From Zanthoxylum bungeanum (taxonomy: Eukaryota > Streptophyta > Magnoliopsida > Sapindales > Rutaceae): 64,000 nt of DNA. A program made the translations under genes and the position numbers. Positions 11,230-21,184 of this stretch are shown here, one piece after another (the stretch's first letter is position 1; every line of letters begins with the position of its first letter). The stretch covers positions 496,001-560,000 of the forward strand of contig SKCR01025356.1 in NCBI GenBank assembly GCA_019454045.1. Reading direction: 5' to 3'. A model generated the notes under the pieces. It searched no databases. It saw only the letters and a list, made by a program, of their open reading frames with translations, and was not told the origin of the DNA.

Positions 11230-13209
11230 TGTTTGACAATTATGACCAATAGCTTCACTATTTGTAAAAGACATGGTGTTTTTGTACAAATTAACTATGT
11301 GACAAAGGAAATTGCTCTTTTATCATTTTGTAATTGGATTACTTGGATATATAAATGATAAAAGTTCATATGATTAGTACCAAATTAATAAGATATGAGA
11401 CAATATTAATCCATGAAAGGTTTAATCATTAAATATCCTTAGTCGTAGTATTATCGAGACTGGACATCGGTAATACAGAATAGACTAGTATTACACTTGT
11501 GCGCGTTATGGAAGCTTAACGGTATAGTTCTCATATATTTAAGTATTGGATACTTATGCAAGTGTGATAGGAGGTTCTGTTAGCCATTGGACCGGGAACA
11601 GCTTCGCTTTGGATAGACCCCTCTGAGTCCTATTGGTGGTATGACTATGTGTCTATGGGAATCCGAATCAGGGTAGGTGTATATGGTCTTAACCTGAGAC
11701 TTGCATCGTTAATACTTGCGACAATCAATATACTTTGGTTTTGGTCGTCTGGAGCTTTAACAAGTTCTGTGTACGCCTCTTCTGGGTATACTGAGAATCG
11801 TAGTGTATTGGGTGTGATGTCAAGATGGAAGTATCACTTCAGTCATATGAAGATTATGATCACACTTGGATATAGAACTAGTACTCTTAAATGCTGCAGT
11901 TATCGGGATAGTATGACTAGGTCATGATTATCCGATTACAGAGACTAGTTACTTGTGATCCGATATATGCTTCGTACGGGGCAGACACAATTCCAGCCAT
12001 AGGCCTAGCATGTGACATCAGATACTGGATCATAATACGTAATACATTGTATACTATGCCTGATAAAGATTATATATTCCTCGTTGAATATTTCTAGAGA
12101 ATTGGGTAGGCACGGTGCTTTGCTAGAAGCCAACCATGTCTTGTCAATCGGTAAGATCGTGGTACCGGGTACGCAAGTGTTCGGATAGTCCGATGACCGT
12201 ATTTACTGCCAACATATCCAGGGATCTCTTAGGTCGCTTCCCAAAGATTCACCGATGACATTTGACTCGAACAGAATTAATATGGGATTAATTATGAGAG
12301 AGAGAATTAATCTGGGATTAATTACGACAAGAATCAATCTGGGATTAATTACAGCAAGAATTAATCTGGGATTAATTATGAGAGAAAGAATTAATCTCGG
12401 ATTAATTACGTCAAGAATTTATCTGGGATTAAATTCGTCTAGAATAGAGAACGCGATTAATTTGGAATTAATCGGCAAAGTAAATTTAATAGTTAAATTG
12501 GATTTTACTATTTAATTTATTTATTGGGCTAAAATAATATATCAGATATATTAATTGAAATTGGATTTCAATACGGAATTAAAATTGGATTTTAATACGA
12601 AATTAAAATTGGATTTTAATTCAAGCGAACGAATTAATTTGGAATTAATTCGTAAGCGACTTTCGTAATAATTTTGCTAGGCATTATTATTTAATTAAAT
12701 TGGATTTAATTACGTAGCGATGGAAATTTCGTTTAGTCGGATTAAACGAACCAGGCCTTGAATTTTGAATTCAAAGTGGTGGGACCCACTCACTTACATC
12801 AACTAGTCACTATTTGATGGAAGTGGCTGGCATAATAAATTGGATTTATTAACTCAACACAACTACACACTTAAGTTAACTTTTGAAGTCAACTTTATCA
12901 TTATGTTTTTGGAAAACACAAAAGCACTATTCATTCTCCTCTTTCCCTCTCCTTGGCCGATTATTACACTCTCTTGGAGATAAAATTTTCTTTCAATTTT
13001 TGATCAAAGCTAGCACTTTGGGAGTGAATTAAGGTGATAGGGAAACTCACCCAAGAGTTTGGAACTCAACAAAAGGGCTTGAAGCTTCTACATCCATGAA
13101 AGTTTTTGAAATTTCTCAACCAACCAATGTAAGTATTCCGTAACTTTACTTGGTATATTCACACATGAATCAATGTGTAGAGATCCTTGGCATGTCTAGG
13201 ACACTAACA
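11230..13209 (+). mobile_element. Solo LTR (1980 bp) inserted in Tat1 integrase
   Basis: It begins TGTTTGACAATTATGACC and ends GGACACTAACA. It is flanked by CATTC at 11225-11229 and 13210-13214, so it is a complete TG...CA LTR with a 5-bp duplication and no internal region. Its first 700 bases match, in reverse complement, the Copia2 LTR at 30572-31898, and both share a TGTAAGTATTCC-like block near the 3' end. It is therefore a solo LTR of the Copia2 family or a close relative. Short ORFs inside it are not genes. Confidence 0.88.
12255..12680. repeat. GGATTAATT-type tandem repeats within the solo LTR
   Basis: Repeated units of about 26-40 bases carry AATCTGGGATTAATT followed by short spacers (ACGACAAG, ATGAGAGAGAG). 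They continue as AAATTGGATTTTAAT-type repeats to about 12680. This is low-complexity AT-rich expansion inside the LTR. Confidence 0.75.
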
Positions 13210-13214
13210 CATTC

Positions 13215-13625
13215 TCCTTGACTTTTGGCACCGAGGCGGTCATTCCAACCAACTATAGTGTGCCTTCACCACGATACCAGTGGGTTGATGAGAGTACGAA
13301 CATGAAACTCTTGACCAACACTCTCGACTCCATTGACGAACTTAGGGAAAACGCATCCATACGACTTGCAGCCTACCGACAGAAGAGGTCCAAACACTTC
13401 AATAAAAACATGAGGAGTAGAACTTTCAATGAAGGAGATTGGGTCCTACGGAAAGTCTTTCAAAATACTAAGGAAGCTAAGGATGGGAAACTCGACCCTA
13501 CTTGGGAAGGTCCATACATCATCACAGAATTTATAGGTCACGGAGCCTACAAACTAAAAACGGAAGATGGGCGGCTTATCCATAACAGTTGGAATGCCAT
13601 TCACCTCAAGAAGTTCTACAGATAA
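13215..13625 (+). pseudogene. Tat1 integrase, C-terminal part
   Basis: The frame resumes after the solo LTR with LTFGTEAVIPTNYSVPSPRY, followed by LAAYRQKRSKHFNKNMRSRT and FNEGDWVLRKVFQNTKEAKD, and finally TWEGPYIITEFIGHGAYKL. This is the end of the gypsy integrase core plus the GPY/F-type C-terminal module. The stop at 13623-13625 is probably the natural end of Pol. Removing the solo LTR and one CATTC would restore continuity across this junction, although other stops remain upstream. Confidence 0.85.
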
Positions 13626-13903
13626 TCACGTTGAGAGGCTTATGAGTCACTCGACAAATACACCGTTCTACCACCGAGGGGCGACCAAACCATTTGATTT
13701 TTGTTTTAGTTTCTTGGTCTTTTATGTAATTATGCTAAGTTTGTTTCTTAATAGAACGAGTTTTTGATGAATCGATTTCATTCAGATGACAGAAAAGATA
13801 TGCGAGCGACAATTGGAATTTATATACAAAAGAAAATATTGTTTTTACAAAAATGTTTTAAGCCAATGTTACAAAAAGTCAAAATAAAGGAGACAAAACT
13901 ACA

Positions 13904-16005
13904 TCAAGCTTCACGACCTTCGACATGCTCGACTGAATCACCCTGCTGGACGATTAGATCAGTCTCTGTAGGTTGTTCTGGTCTGGATTTCCCTATGGCA
14001 GCCTCAACAACTTTATCAATTGGATTACCGATATTTGGGACATCTTCAATCGACTCAACCACAGCCCTCTCAGTCTCCTCAATCACAACTTCTTTGGAAC
14101 TGACTTATGGCCCTCCTTCTGCCTCAGTATCTTCAATTGACAGAGAAAGACCAGCCTCCAACCTCTCCCCCAGTATAATCCATTTTTTGGGATCCCAATT
14201 GTTGTGTTCTCTAGACAAGTACTGCTTCATGAGGGTGCTCATATCCTTAACGATGGCTTCCATGGCCACTCCCTCTAATCGATCTAGCAATTCAGCCTTC
14301 TGGCCCTACAAATCATCGACGTTCTCCTTAAAAACCTCCAATTCAATCGACGTCGTCTCCAGTTTAACTTTCATGGTCTTGGCTTCGGTCTCGGCTTCCC
14401 TTGCTTTCTTCTTGGAGTCTTCCAAAGCAGATTTAGCCTTAGCTAGTTCCTTTCACAGAGCTGCATTCAATTTCTCCAGCTCTCTCGACTTCTTCAGACT
14501 AGCCTCCATATATTTTTGTTGGAAGATGGCGTACTCCAAATTCTGTGACAGCAAAGGTAAAATGTGAATGATTTAACCGATGAGACTTTTAAATTCAAGA
14601 ATTATTACCTCGTAGTTTCTAGCAACAACTCTTTTCGCAGCTTCCAGTGGCCCCAAGGTCAGCATTCGACATTCATCCTCTTCTAAAAGTAATCCCTCAA
14701 CAAACCCAGACAAACTGGACGGATCCGACATAACAGTCGTGCTTCTCGGGATATTGATCACGACATTCTCAGGATCTTCATTAAGGTCCATCATTTGATT
14801 TCTTTTCTTTGAAGAATGACCTGACCCAGTCGATGACTTGTGAGCAGATTCAACTGGGAGAATGGTTGGGGCATCCTTCCTTGGAGGCTGGGGTTCAGAG
14901 ACTACTTGAATTTCGTTCTTCTTGGTCTTTTTCTTCTTCCTCCGTTCGAGCATTTCTTTGACTGTAGGGAGCTGAACTGGCTCATCCTTTCCACTGCGCA
15001 CAAATTTTCCTCGGGGGTTAGAGTCAGTAAAAAGAGAGTTCCCTCGTTGAGGAGCCGACACGACCAGATAATGAGAAAGACTGTCAATATATGTTTGGTC
15101 AGAGGCAGAGGGGTACCTTCCGGGTAGAAAACTTCCTTCCACAGTGGAGTTAACCTTAATCTTCTCTCCTCCAACACTGTCTTCTAATTCTTTTCAGGCA
15201 CCAGAATCCTCAATAGATAATTCGTATTTGCTACGACCCCAGGTGTCACGTCGAAGCTACGATTAAGATTTGAACCTACAAAAGAGACAAGAGAAGAATG
15301 TAAGAGGTATTGCGAGTCTACAAGTAATAAAAGAGAATAAGACTAACACTCACTCGTTATTTCCTAACACTCAGGTATTCGACCAGGCCCAGTCGACCCA
15401 AATACACCCTCTCCTTTAACAAAAAAATAGGCATTTTGCCAACCCCCTCCATCGTTTGTAGTCAACCCTGAAATCAAATGCTCCATATTGTGTCGAAGGA
15501 ACATATGATATCTTCTTTTTTCAACCACATGCTCCTTCATGTAGTACGTGTAGAGGAGGTCTTTCACTACAAATCTAACTCCCAAATCGTACGTAAGAAC
15601 TTCAACCGACATCAAGACCCTCCATGTGTTTGGCATTAGTTTGGAGGGGGTTATCCCATAGTGGTCTAGTACCTCCCAAACTAGGTTTGGAATCGGGAAC
15701 CTAAATCCATCTGCAAAGGGACGTTCATAAAACCCAGTCCACCCAAGGATCCTATAGTCGATTCGTTCTCTCGAGGAAGCTAATCTCACTTGAACCGACT
15801 CAGGAAACTGGTACTTTATTTTTATCTCCCTCATGGCTTTTTCGGTTATTCTACTAGGAGGATTTTTGGTTAATAAGTTGGTCGGCTCACTGGTGCTAGG
15901 TTCACCCGACTCGGCTGGAATATTTCGGAGAGGTGGCACATCTTTAGGGATACCGAGCGGAGCCTCCGTCGATGCGACAGTAAGCACATCTTCATCACCC
16001 CCCAC
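13904..16005 (-). pseudogene. Tat1 antisense ORF (plant-transposon-type domain plus coiled coil), apparently spliced
   Basis: On the minus strand, exon-like block 1 (16005-15364) begins MGGDEDVLTVASTEAPLG. It contains the region YRILGWTGFYERPFADGF, then VWEVLDHYGITPSKL and NTWRVLMSVEV, which I associate with the plant putative-transposon protein domain often found as an extra ORF in Tat elements. Block 2 (about 15280-14609) is Lys/Ser-rich with a DLNEDPENVVINIPRS stretch. A 66-bp intron (14608-14543, GAG|GTAATA...TCACAG|AAT) leads to block 3 (14542-13904), a Lys/Glu coiled coil. Another intron is likely at about 15275-15350. Stops in block 3 (about 14452 and 14310) and a frame problem near 15180 show decay. 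Its role is unknown. Confidence 0.7.
14543..14608 (-). other. Putative short intron in the antisense ORF
   Basis: On the minus strand the donor GAG|GTAATA follows codons for ARNYE, and the acceptor TGTCACAG|AATTTGGAG precedes LEYAIFQQKYMEAS. Splicing joins a globular block to a coiled-coil block in frame. Read through unspliced, the frame stops after EFKSLIG. The 66-bp length is short but possible for plants. Confidence 0.6.
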
Positions 16006-16024
16006 TTAATGTGTCCCTACCATG

Positions 16025-17290
16025 CATTTCCTGGCCTTCATCAGGTCCAGTCGACGGGAACACTCCACAATTGGTCCAGGATGGAGCCAAGTTCAGTTAA
16101 AGGGCCTTCCTCTGGTCCAGCCAACATGTAGACTCGATTTGGTCCCTATTCGGCACTAAACGAGTGAATGATTTCCTGGACTTCATCAGGTCCAGTCGAC
16201 GGGAACACTCCCCAATTGGTCCAGGATGGAGCCAAGTTCAGTTAAAGGGCCTTCCTCTGGTCCAGCCGACATGTAGACTCGATTTGGTCCATATTCGGCA
16301 CCAAACGAGTGAATGATTTCCTGGCCTTCATCAGGTCCAGTCGACGGGAACACTCCCCAATTGGCTCATGATGGAGTCAAGTTCACTTAATGGACCTTCT
16401 TCTGGTCCAGCCGACATGTAGACTCGATTTGGTCCCTATTCGGCACCAAACGAGTGAATGATATCCTGGCCTTAATCGGGTCCAGTCGACGGGAACACTC
16501 CCCAATTGGCTCATGATGAAGTCAAGTTCAATTAATGGACATTCTTCTGGTCTAGCCGACATGTAGACTCAATTTGGTCCCTATTCGGCGCCAAACGAGT
16601 GAATGATTTCCTAGCCTTCATCAGGTCCAGTCGACGGGAACAATCCCCAATTGGTCCATGATGGAGCCAAGATCAGTTAAAGGGCCATCCTCTGGTCCAG
16701 CCGATATGTAGACTCGAATTGGTCCTTATTCGATACCAAACGAGTAAATGATTTCCTGGCCTTCATCAGGTCCAGTCGACGGGAACACTCCCCAATTGGC
16801 TCATGATGGAGTCAAGTTCAGTTAATGGATCTTCTTATGGTTCAGACAATATGTAGGTTCGATTTGGTACTTGCCCTTCATCGGGTCCAGTCGACGGGAA
16901 CACTCCCCAATTGGCTCATGATGGAGTCAAGTTCAGTTAATAGACTTTCTTCTGGTCTAGTCGGTATGTAGACTCGATTTGGTCCCTATTCGGTACCAAA
17001 CGAGTGAATGATTTCCCGACCTTCATCAGTTCCAGTCGATGGGAGCACTCCCCATTTGGCTCGTGGTGGAGACTAGTATAATACCTCGACCTTCTTATGG
17101 TTCATACAACATGCAGATTCGATTTGGTACATGTTCGGTACCAAGCGAACAATTTCGACATGCTCATTCCTCAAGAAGCTCATTAATTGGGTCGAGTATC
17201 AACCTGGACCTCTATCTGGTTCCAGATGACATGCGACTTCACTAAGGCCCTGTACCGCACCATTCAGTAGAATGACCTCCCTGCCATCAT
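16025..17290. repeat. 145-bp tandem repeat array (8-9 copies) in Tat1
   Basis: The marker GGTCCAGTCGACGGGAACAC recurs with its central T at 16046, 16191, 16336, 16481, 16626, 16771, 16886 and (variant) 17031. That is a period of exactly 145 bases except for one 115-base unit (16771 to 16886). Each unit also carries CATGTAGACTCGATTTGGTC and a block reading ACCAAACGAGTGAATGAT. A ninth, degenerate unit reaches about 17290. The array starts just upstream of the antisense ORF start. Confidence 0.92.
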
Positions 17291-17421
17291 CAGGCGAGTA
17301 GAAGACTTGGACTAAATTTAGTCAAGACATGTAGGCTCCATTGGTCCTCAGACCAGTCGTATGGATATGTCCGGAAACAACGTCCGATTCGATCGACTGG
17401 GGACATCTTCCTGGACTCCTG

Positions 17422-17573
17422 TCGATTACCCGGCATTTCTGTAGAAAGTGGTTGTGGTTCTTTGTTCGAGTTACCCATTTTTGAGGTGCCTTCTTTGTGT
17501 TTTGCATTTTTGGAATCGTCTCCCCCCTGGTTAGCTCGCATCCATGACCCAAACCTGAAATTAAGCTTACTCA
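17422..17573 (-). repeat. LINE-derived patch inside the right end of Tat1 (copy of 5449-5600)
   Basis: 17422-17573 repeats 5449-5600 at a constant offset of 11,973 bases, with only a few mismatches by eye. The left junction has 11 shared bases (TCGATTACCCG) and the right junction has ACTCA, common to the LINE (5596-5600) and the LTR (5850-5854). The patch stands where the Tat1 polypurine tract and the first 248 bases of the 3' LTR should be. Short frames in it are fragments of LINE ORF1. Confidence 0.88.
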
Positions 17574-18017
17574 ATCATGTGTCAGCCCACGAAACACCCA
17601 GACTCATAAATACCCCACATAATTCAACCATTTCTAGCCTTCAAACGGACAAACAATCAAAAGCAATAAGTGCGCATGTTTCACAAGTGTGTGTATATTA
17701 GAGGAGAAATCTAAGACCGTGGACACACAAGATCTACTACTCATAGCTTAATAATATTCACCCAGAGCTCCCAGAACCCCCTACCTACCGCCCTCACGGC
17801 AGCTCACGGGGATCAAGGTAATCTCTGACCTTGCTCCTCCATCTACGGCACTTACAGCTCATTTCCCCCACTGACTTGGGCGTCGGAGTGCCTACAACAT
17901 CCACCATATTAGTGGGTAGATTCTCCACGCTCACTCTACTTCTTGTTTTGCAGGATCGCCAGTGCCCCAACCAACAAATTCTCGATTGTGGACCTCGGCC
18001 GTAGACCAGCGTCTACA
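17569..18017 (+). repeat. Tat1 3' LTR, lacking its first 248 bases
   Basis: It matches 5850-6299 of the 5' LTR and ends GTCTACA, followed by the CTCAC duplication (18018-18022). U3 start and polypurine tract are absent and replaced by the LINE-derived patch. Confidence 0.88.
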
Positions 18018-18022
18018 CTCAC
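18018..18022. repeat. Target site duplication of Tat1 (right copy, CTCAC)
   Basis: Same five bases as 5597-5601; see the left copy. LINE ORF1 resumes immediately to the right. Confidence 0.9.
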
Positions 18023-18729
18023 TAGGTCTTCATTGTTCAATTCCGCCTCACCTTCCCGCAAGCATTCTCTATAGGCATGACCCAAAAGCCCACATTTAAA
18101 GAAAAATTCCAGGAGTCTCTCGTATAGGACCGAAATGATTTTTGCTGATTCCTCTCCAGATTTTTCCAAAGAGAACTATTGTTTTATGGGTTTGGAGACT
18201 TCAATGTTGACTCTAGCCCTGATGTATCTACCCATGCAGTTTATATTTGGCCCCAAATCCACCTCAACCACTTCCCCTAGTTGCTTTGCCAAAAATACCG
18301 CCGCTCCCTCATTCATGCATACAACTGCTACATTGTGAAGTTTTACCCAAAAGTTTACCCTGTCAAACTTTTTCTTTGCAATTTCACCCAATCCCATTAA
18401 GGTAGTTAAGACCAGTAATGAATTGTCGAAATGCCACGGTCCCAATTTTAGGATTCTTTTTCGGTCATTTTCATTGGCAAAATGAAATAAGAAGATGTTT
18501 TGCTCCATCCATTCAATTTTAACACCGTGGATTACTTTCCAGGCATTTTGCATAGTTGTTTTGAAAGCCTCTCTCTTGATGAGTTTTGTTGACAAAACCT
18601 TCCCCGCAAGGCACAGTCCCAGCATCTCCACCCAACAGACTCGAGCTTCCCTCGTAGTTGGATTTTGTTATTACTTGAGTCTTGAATAGCCAGTGCTTTG
18701 CACATCTTAACGATTTCCTCGGACTCCAT
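18023..18729 (-). pseudogene. LINE ORF1, N-terminal part (DUF4283-type domain and zinc knuckle)
   Basis: From ATG at 18729 the frame begins MESEEIVKMCKALAIQDSS. It shifts near 18630 and continues with LSTKLIKREAFKTTMQNAW, the RKRILKLGPWHFDNSLLVL block and VNFWVKLHNVAVVCMNEGA. This is the DUF4283-type N-terminal domain of plant LINE ORF1. A zinc knuckle follows near 18090 (FFKCGLLGHAYREC, lacking the usual aromatic-Cys spacing at its start). ORF1 binds element RNA. Tat1 cuts the reading frame at 18022; the remainder lies at 5601 downward. Confidence 0.85.
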
Positions 18730-18880
18730 ACTTAACGACGTCTATATGAAAAAACGTCACTGCCTGCTACCTATCCACACACACTAAATGGGTGAAAAGA
18801 AACGAGGGTCACTGAGAACCCTACAGCAACTATCACACTCCCCAAAGAGAGAGGGAGAAAATATTTTTTCTACAGATAGT
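18730..18880 (-). mobile_element. Probable 5' end of the LINE
   Basis: Sequence between the ORF1 start (18729) and about 18880 is likely the short LINE 5' untranslated region. The exact edge is not visible. The BUD32-like gene reads away from it on the other strand, starting at 18982, so the LINE sits head-to-head within about 100 bases of that start codon. Confidence 0.5.
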
Positions 18881-18981
18881 TTTATGTACACAGTCTTTAT
18901 TTTGGTTGTGCAGAAATTCTCACCAGGTGGTTCCAACTGAATATAGTGCCACAATAATAAGGTATTGCCATGTTTTTCGAT

Positions 18982-19911
18982 ATGGAGATTACATCCAATT
19001 ATGAAGATGGTTCGCTTATTCTTATAAAGCAAGGAGCCCAAGCTGTAAGTCAAGAGTTTGTTAGATCATCTTAGGTTCTATTTGGGTTGCATACAAGTGA
19101 AAACATGCAATAGCTGGCCTTATTTTGTTTGCAGTTTCCCTTGCAGCTGCAGCAAGTGTTATTTTGACCTTCTGAATTCTCTTTCACCCTTTCTGATATT
19201 GATATTTTCTTTCAGAGGGTTTTCGAGTCAACATTTATTGGAATGAGGTGTATTGTCAAGGAGCGTTTCTCAAAGAAGTATAGGCATCCATCTTTGGATT
19301 CGAAAATCACTCTCAAATGCCTGAATGCTGTCAGTTCTTTATATGAGATGCCCATTTGTATTTTATATGTACTTAAATAGTTTCTTGCTTGTCTGACTTA
19401 TTCCATAATACAATCTTTGGTGCAGGAGGGTAGGTGCATGACAAAAGCTAGAAGACTTGGAGTTTCAACTCCAGTTCTTTATGCTGTTGATCCTGTTCAT
19501 GAGCATACGCTGACATTCGAGTATGTGGAGGGCCCTTCTGTCAAAGATATATTCCTTGAATTTGGGATGCATGGTATTGTGGAAGAGCGGTTGGAGGACA
19601 TTGCAATGCAGATTGGTGATGCAATTGGTAAATTACACGATGGGGGACTCATTCATGGTGACTTGACCACATCAAATATGTTAATCCGGAGTGGTAAAAA
19701 CCAGCTGGTCAGTTTCTTCTCCTTACGTTTTCTCCATCCTTTTGCTACTATTGTGATCTTGTGAAGATGTTTAAGAACCGGCAATATCTTCTGTCAGGTC
19801 CTAATTGACTTTGGTTTGAGTTTCACATCAACCCTTCCAAAAGACAAAGCCGTTGACTTATATGTAATTGAGCGAGCGTTGCTTTCAATGCATTCTTCTT
19901 GTGGTAATGTG
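18982..19911 (+). CDS. BUD32: BUD32-like exons 1-4 (kinase catalytic part)
   Basis: Exon 1 (18982-19044) encodes MEITSNYEDGSLILIKQGAQ plus A and ends at a GTAAGT donor. Exon 2 (19216-19329, acceptor TTTCAG) encodes RVFESTFIGMRCIVKERFSK and on to KCLNA; its donor is a weaker GTCAGT. Exon 3 (19426-19707) encodes EGRCMTKARRLGVSTPVLYA through LIHGDLTTSNMLIRSGKNQL. Exon 4 (19798-19911) encodes VLIDFGLSFTSTLPKDKAVD to HSSCGNV with a GTAAGT donor. All junctions are phase 0 and no stop interrupts 191 codons. The HGDLTTSN loop (catalytic Asp) and DFG are intact, so the catalytic half could still be made. Confidence 0.92.
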
Positions 19912-20056
19912 GTAAGTAAATTCAATTTAGATTATTCCGCTGCGAGCTCGTCACTGTTTCTTTCCTGAATAGATTAGGCTATGAATTTATAAAAAAAATC
20001 AGAACAAAAACCGCAAAATACGTACATAAAGATTCCATGTTGTTTTAGTTCATGTT
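19912..20056 (+). other. Start of BUD32-like intron 4 (host sequence)
   Basis: About 145 bases of AT-rich intron follow the exon 4 donor before the first retrotransposon boundary (TGTTGACTTAAT at 20057). Nothing else is visible. Confidence 0.7.
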
Positions 20057-20915
20057 TGTTGACTTAATCCAGGGCCAATGTTTTGCCCATAGCCGCTTGT
20101 GTTGTGGTGCTAGTGTGCACTATTGTATTTTTCTTATTTTATTTTATTTTTCTATTTTAGGGGGGGTGACAACTCAAACATCATGTGTGTTTCCTTGTGC
20201 CACTTTTGTAATGTCTCTAAAACCTCTTTAGGGGAAGGTGACCCGGGCACCTTAGAAGGGCCTTGGCCACCAGCATACTAGGGGCTTTAGCTGTGTACTC
20301 CCTCGCCCTTAGTTGGCTTGTTTAATGAAATATACTTCTTTTGATGTCCCATTGTTTTGCCCCAATGTGATGCTTGAATGCTTATGCTTTAGGCTTGATA
20401 TATGATTCTTTATCTCGTGCCATATGAATGTGTGCTAACGATGTATACTGAACTCCCATTGTTTAACAATGCTCACAACTTGTTGATGGTTAACCTTGAG
20501 CTTGTCCTTGCAGGCTCAATTATAGGCTGACTTGTTAGACGCAACGTTAACAAGTGTCGCACGGACCCAACTTGGTGACTCCAAAGTTTGGCCCGTGACA
20601 CTAGGCATGCAAGAGCAAATGAAGATAGATGCAGAAACGGTGCATGAGCATGACAAAAAGAGAGAGACACGTGAAAGCTGTAACAAGTTGGCCAAACCGT
20701 GTGACACTGTTCACACGGTTTTGGCACTATAAATTGGAGCCTAAATTCATTGTAAAATCATCCAAGAAATCCCAAAACGTGAGTATAATAGAGAGTAAAG
20801 AGGGTTGAGAGTTTTTTGTAAAGCTTGGCTTTGTAAGCTTTGTAATTCTTTTATTAAGTAATAAAAGAAGAATTTTCTCTCACATCTCATCTATTGTGTG
20901 TGTTTCATCACAACA
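20057..20915 (+). repeat. Copia1 5' LTR
   Basis: TGTTGACTTAAT (20057-20068) equals the start of the 3' LTR at 25737, and 20603-20756 matches 25769-25910. The roughly 530 bases between (20069-20602) are absent from the 3' LTR and may be an insertion or a part lost there. The segment around CTAGGGGCTTTAGCTG and CCTCGCCCTTAGTTGGC belongs to no family I recognise. A TATA-like ACTATAAATTGG lies at 20727. The LTR ends ACA at 20915. Confidence 0.65.
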
Positions 20916-20917
20916 AG

Positions 20918-20929
20918 TGGTATCAGAGC
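20918..20929 (+). promoter_or_regulatory. Copia1 primer binding site
   Basis: TGGTATCAGAGC is complementary to the 3' end of plant initiator methionine tRNA, the usual primer of copia elements. It lies two bases after the LTR end. Confidence 0.9.
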
Positions 20930-21184
20930 TAAGGTTACTCGGAGGGATCCCGAAACTTGGTAACAAAGATTCGGTTCGGAAAGTCGGTTCCGACAAAAGT
21001 TGTCGAAAATCTATTATGAGCATACCATCAGACTTTTCACGACGAGACGAGCACGGTGGTATTTTTCGGCGATCGAACGGAGACCAGAGGTCGCCGTACG
21101 CGCGACACGCGCCGGTCAGTAAGCTTCCCACGCGCTCCGACGCGCCTCACGCGTCCCACTCTCTACTGAAGGTTGAAGACGCCG

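Larger units (their letters stand above)
5602..18017 (+). mobile_element. Tat1: Ty3/gypsy (Tat-type) retrotransposon with antisense ORF and tandem array
   Basis: A 12.4-kb plus-strand element bounded by CTCAC duplications. Order: 5' LTR (5602-6299), primer binding site, gag, protease, RT, RNase H, a second RNase H, integrase split by a solo LTR (11230-13209), antisense ORF (13904-16005), 145-bp tandem array (16025-17290) and a damaged 3' LTR (17569-18017). An extra, plant-like RNase H after the usual one and an additional ORF before the 3' LTR are known traits of the Tat group. Frequent in-frame stops show it is dead. It inserted into ORF1 of the LINE. Confidence 0.9.

Noticed and set aside
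11649..11927. Plus-strand ORF with a similar minus-strand ORF at 31159-31368
   Set aside because: The similarity is because both lie in related LTRs (solo LTR and Copia2 LTR). The frames are not kept beyond this part.
12255..12515. ORF with repeated RINLGLI peptides
   Set aside because: Translation of AT-rich GGATTAATT tandem repeats inside the solo LTR.
13764..14567. 267-codon plus-strand frame in Tat1
   Set aside because: It is the complement of the antisense coiled-coil exon; its Ser/Thr-rich text has no domain, and the opposite strand shows conserved coding features and splice sites.
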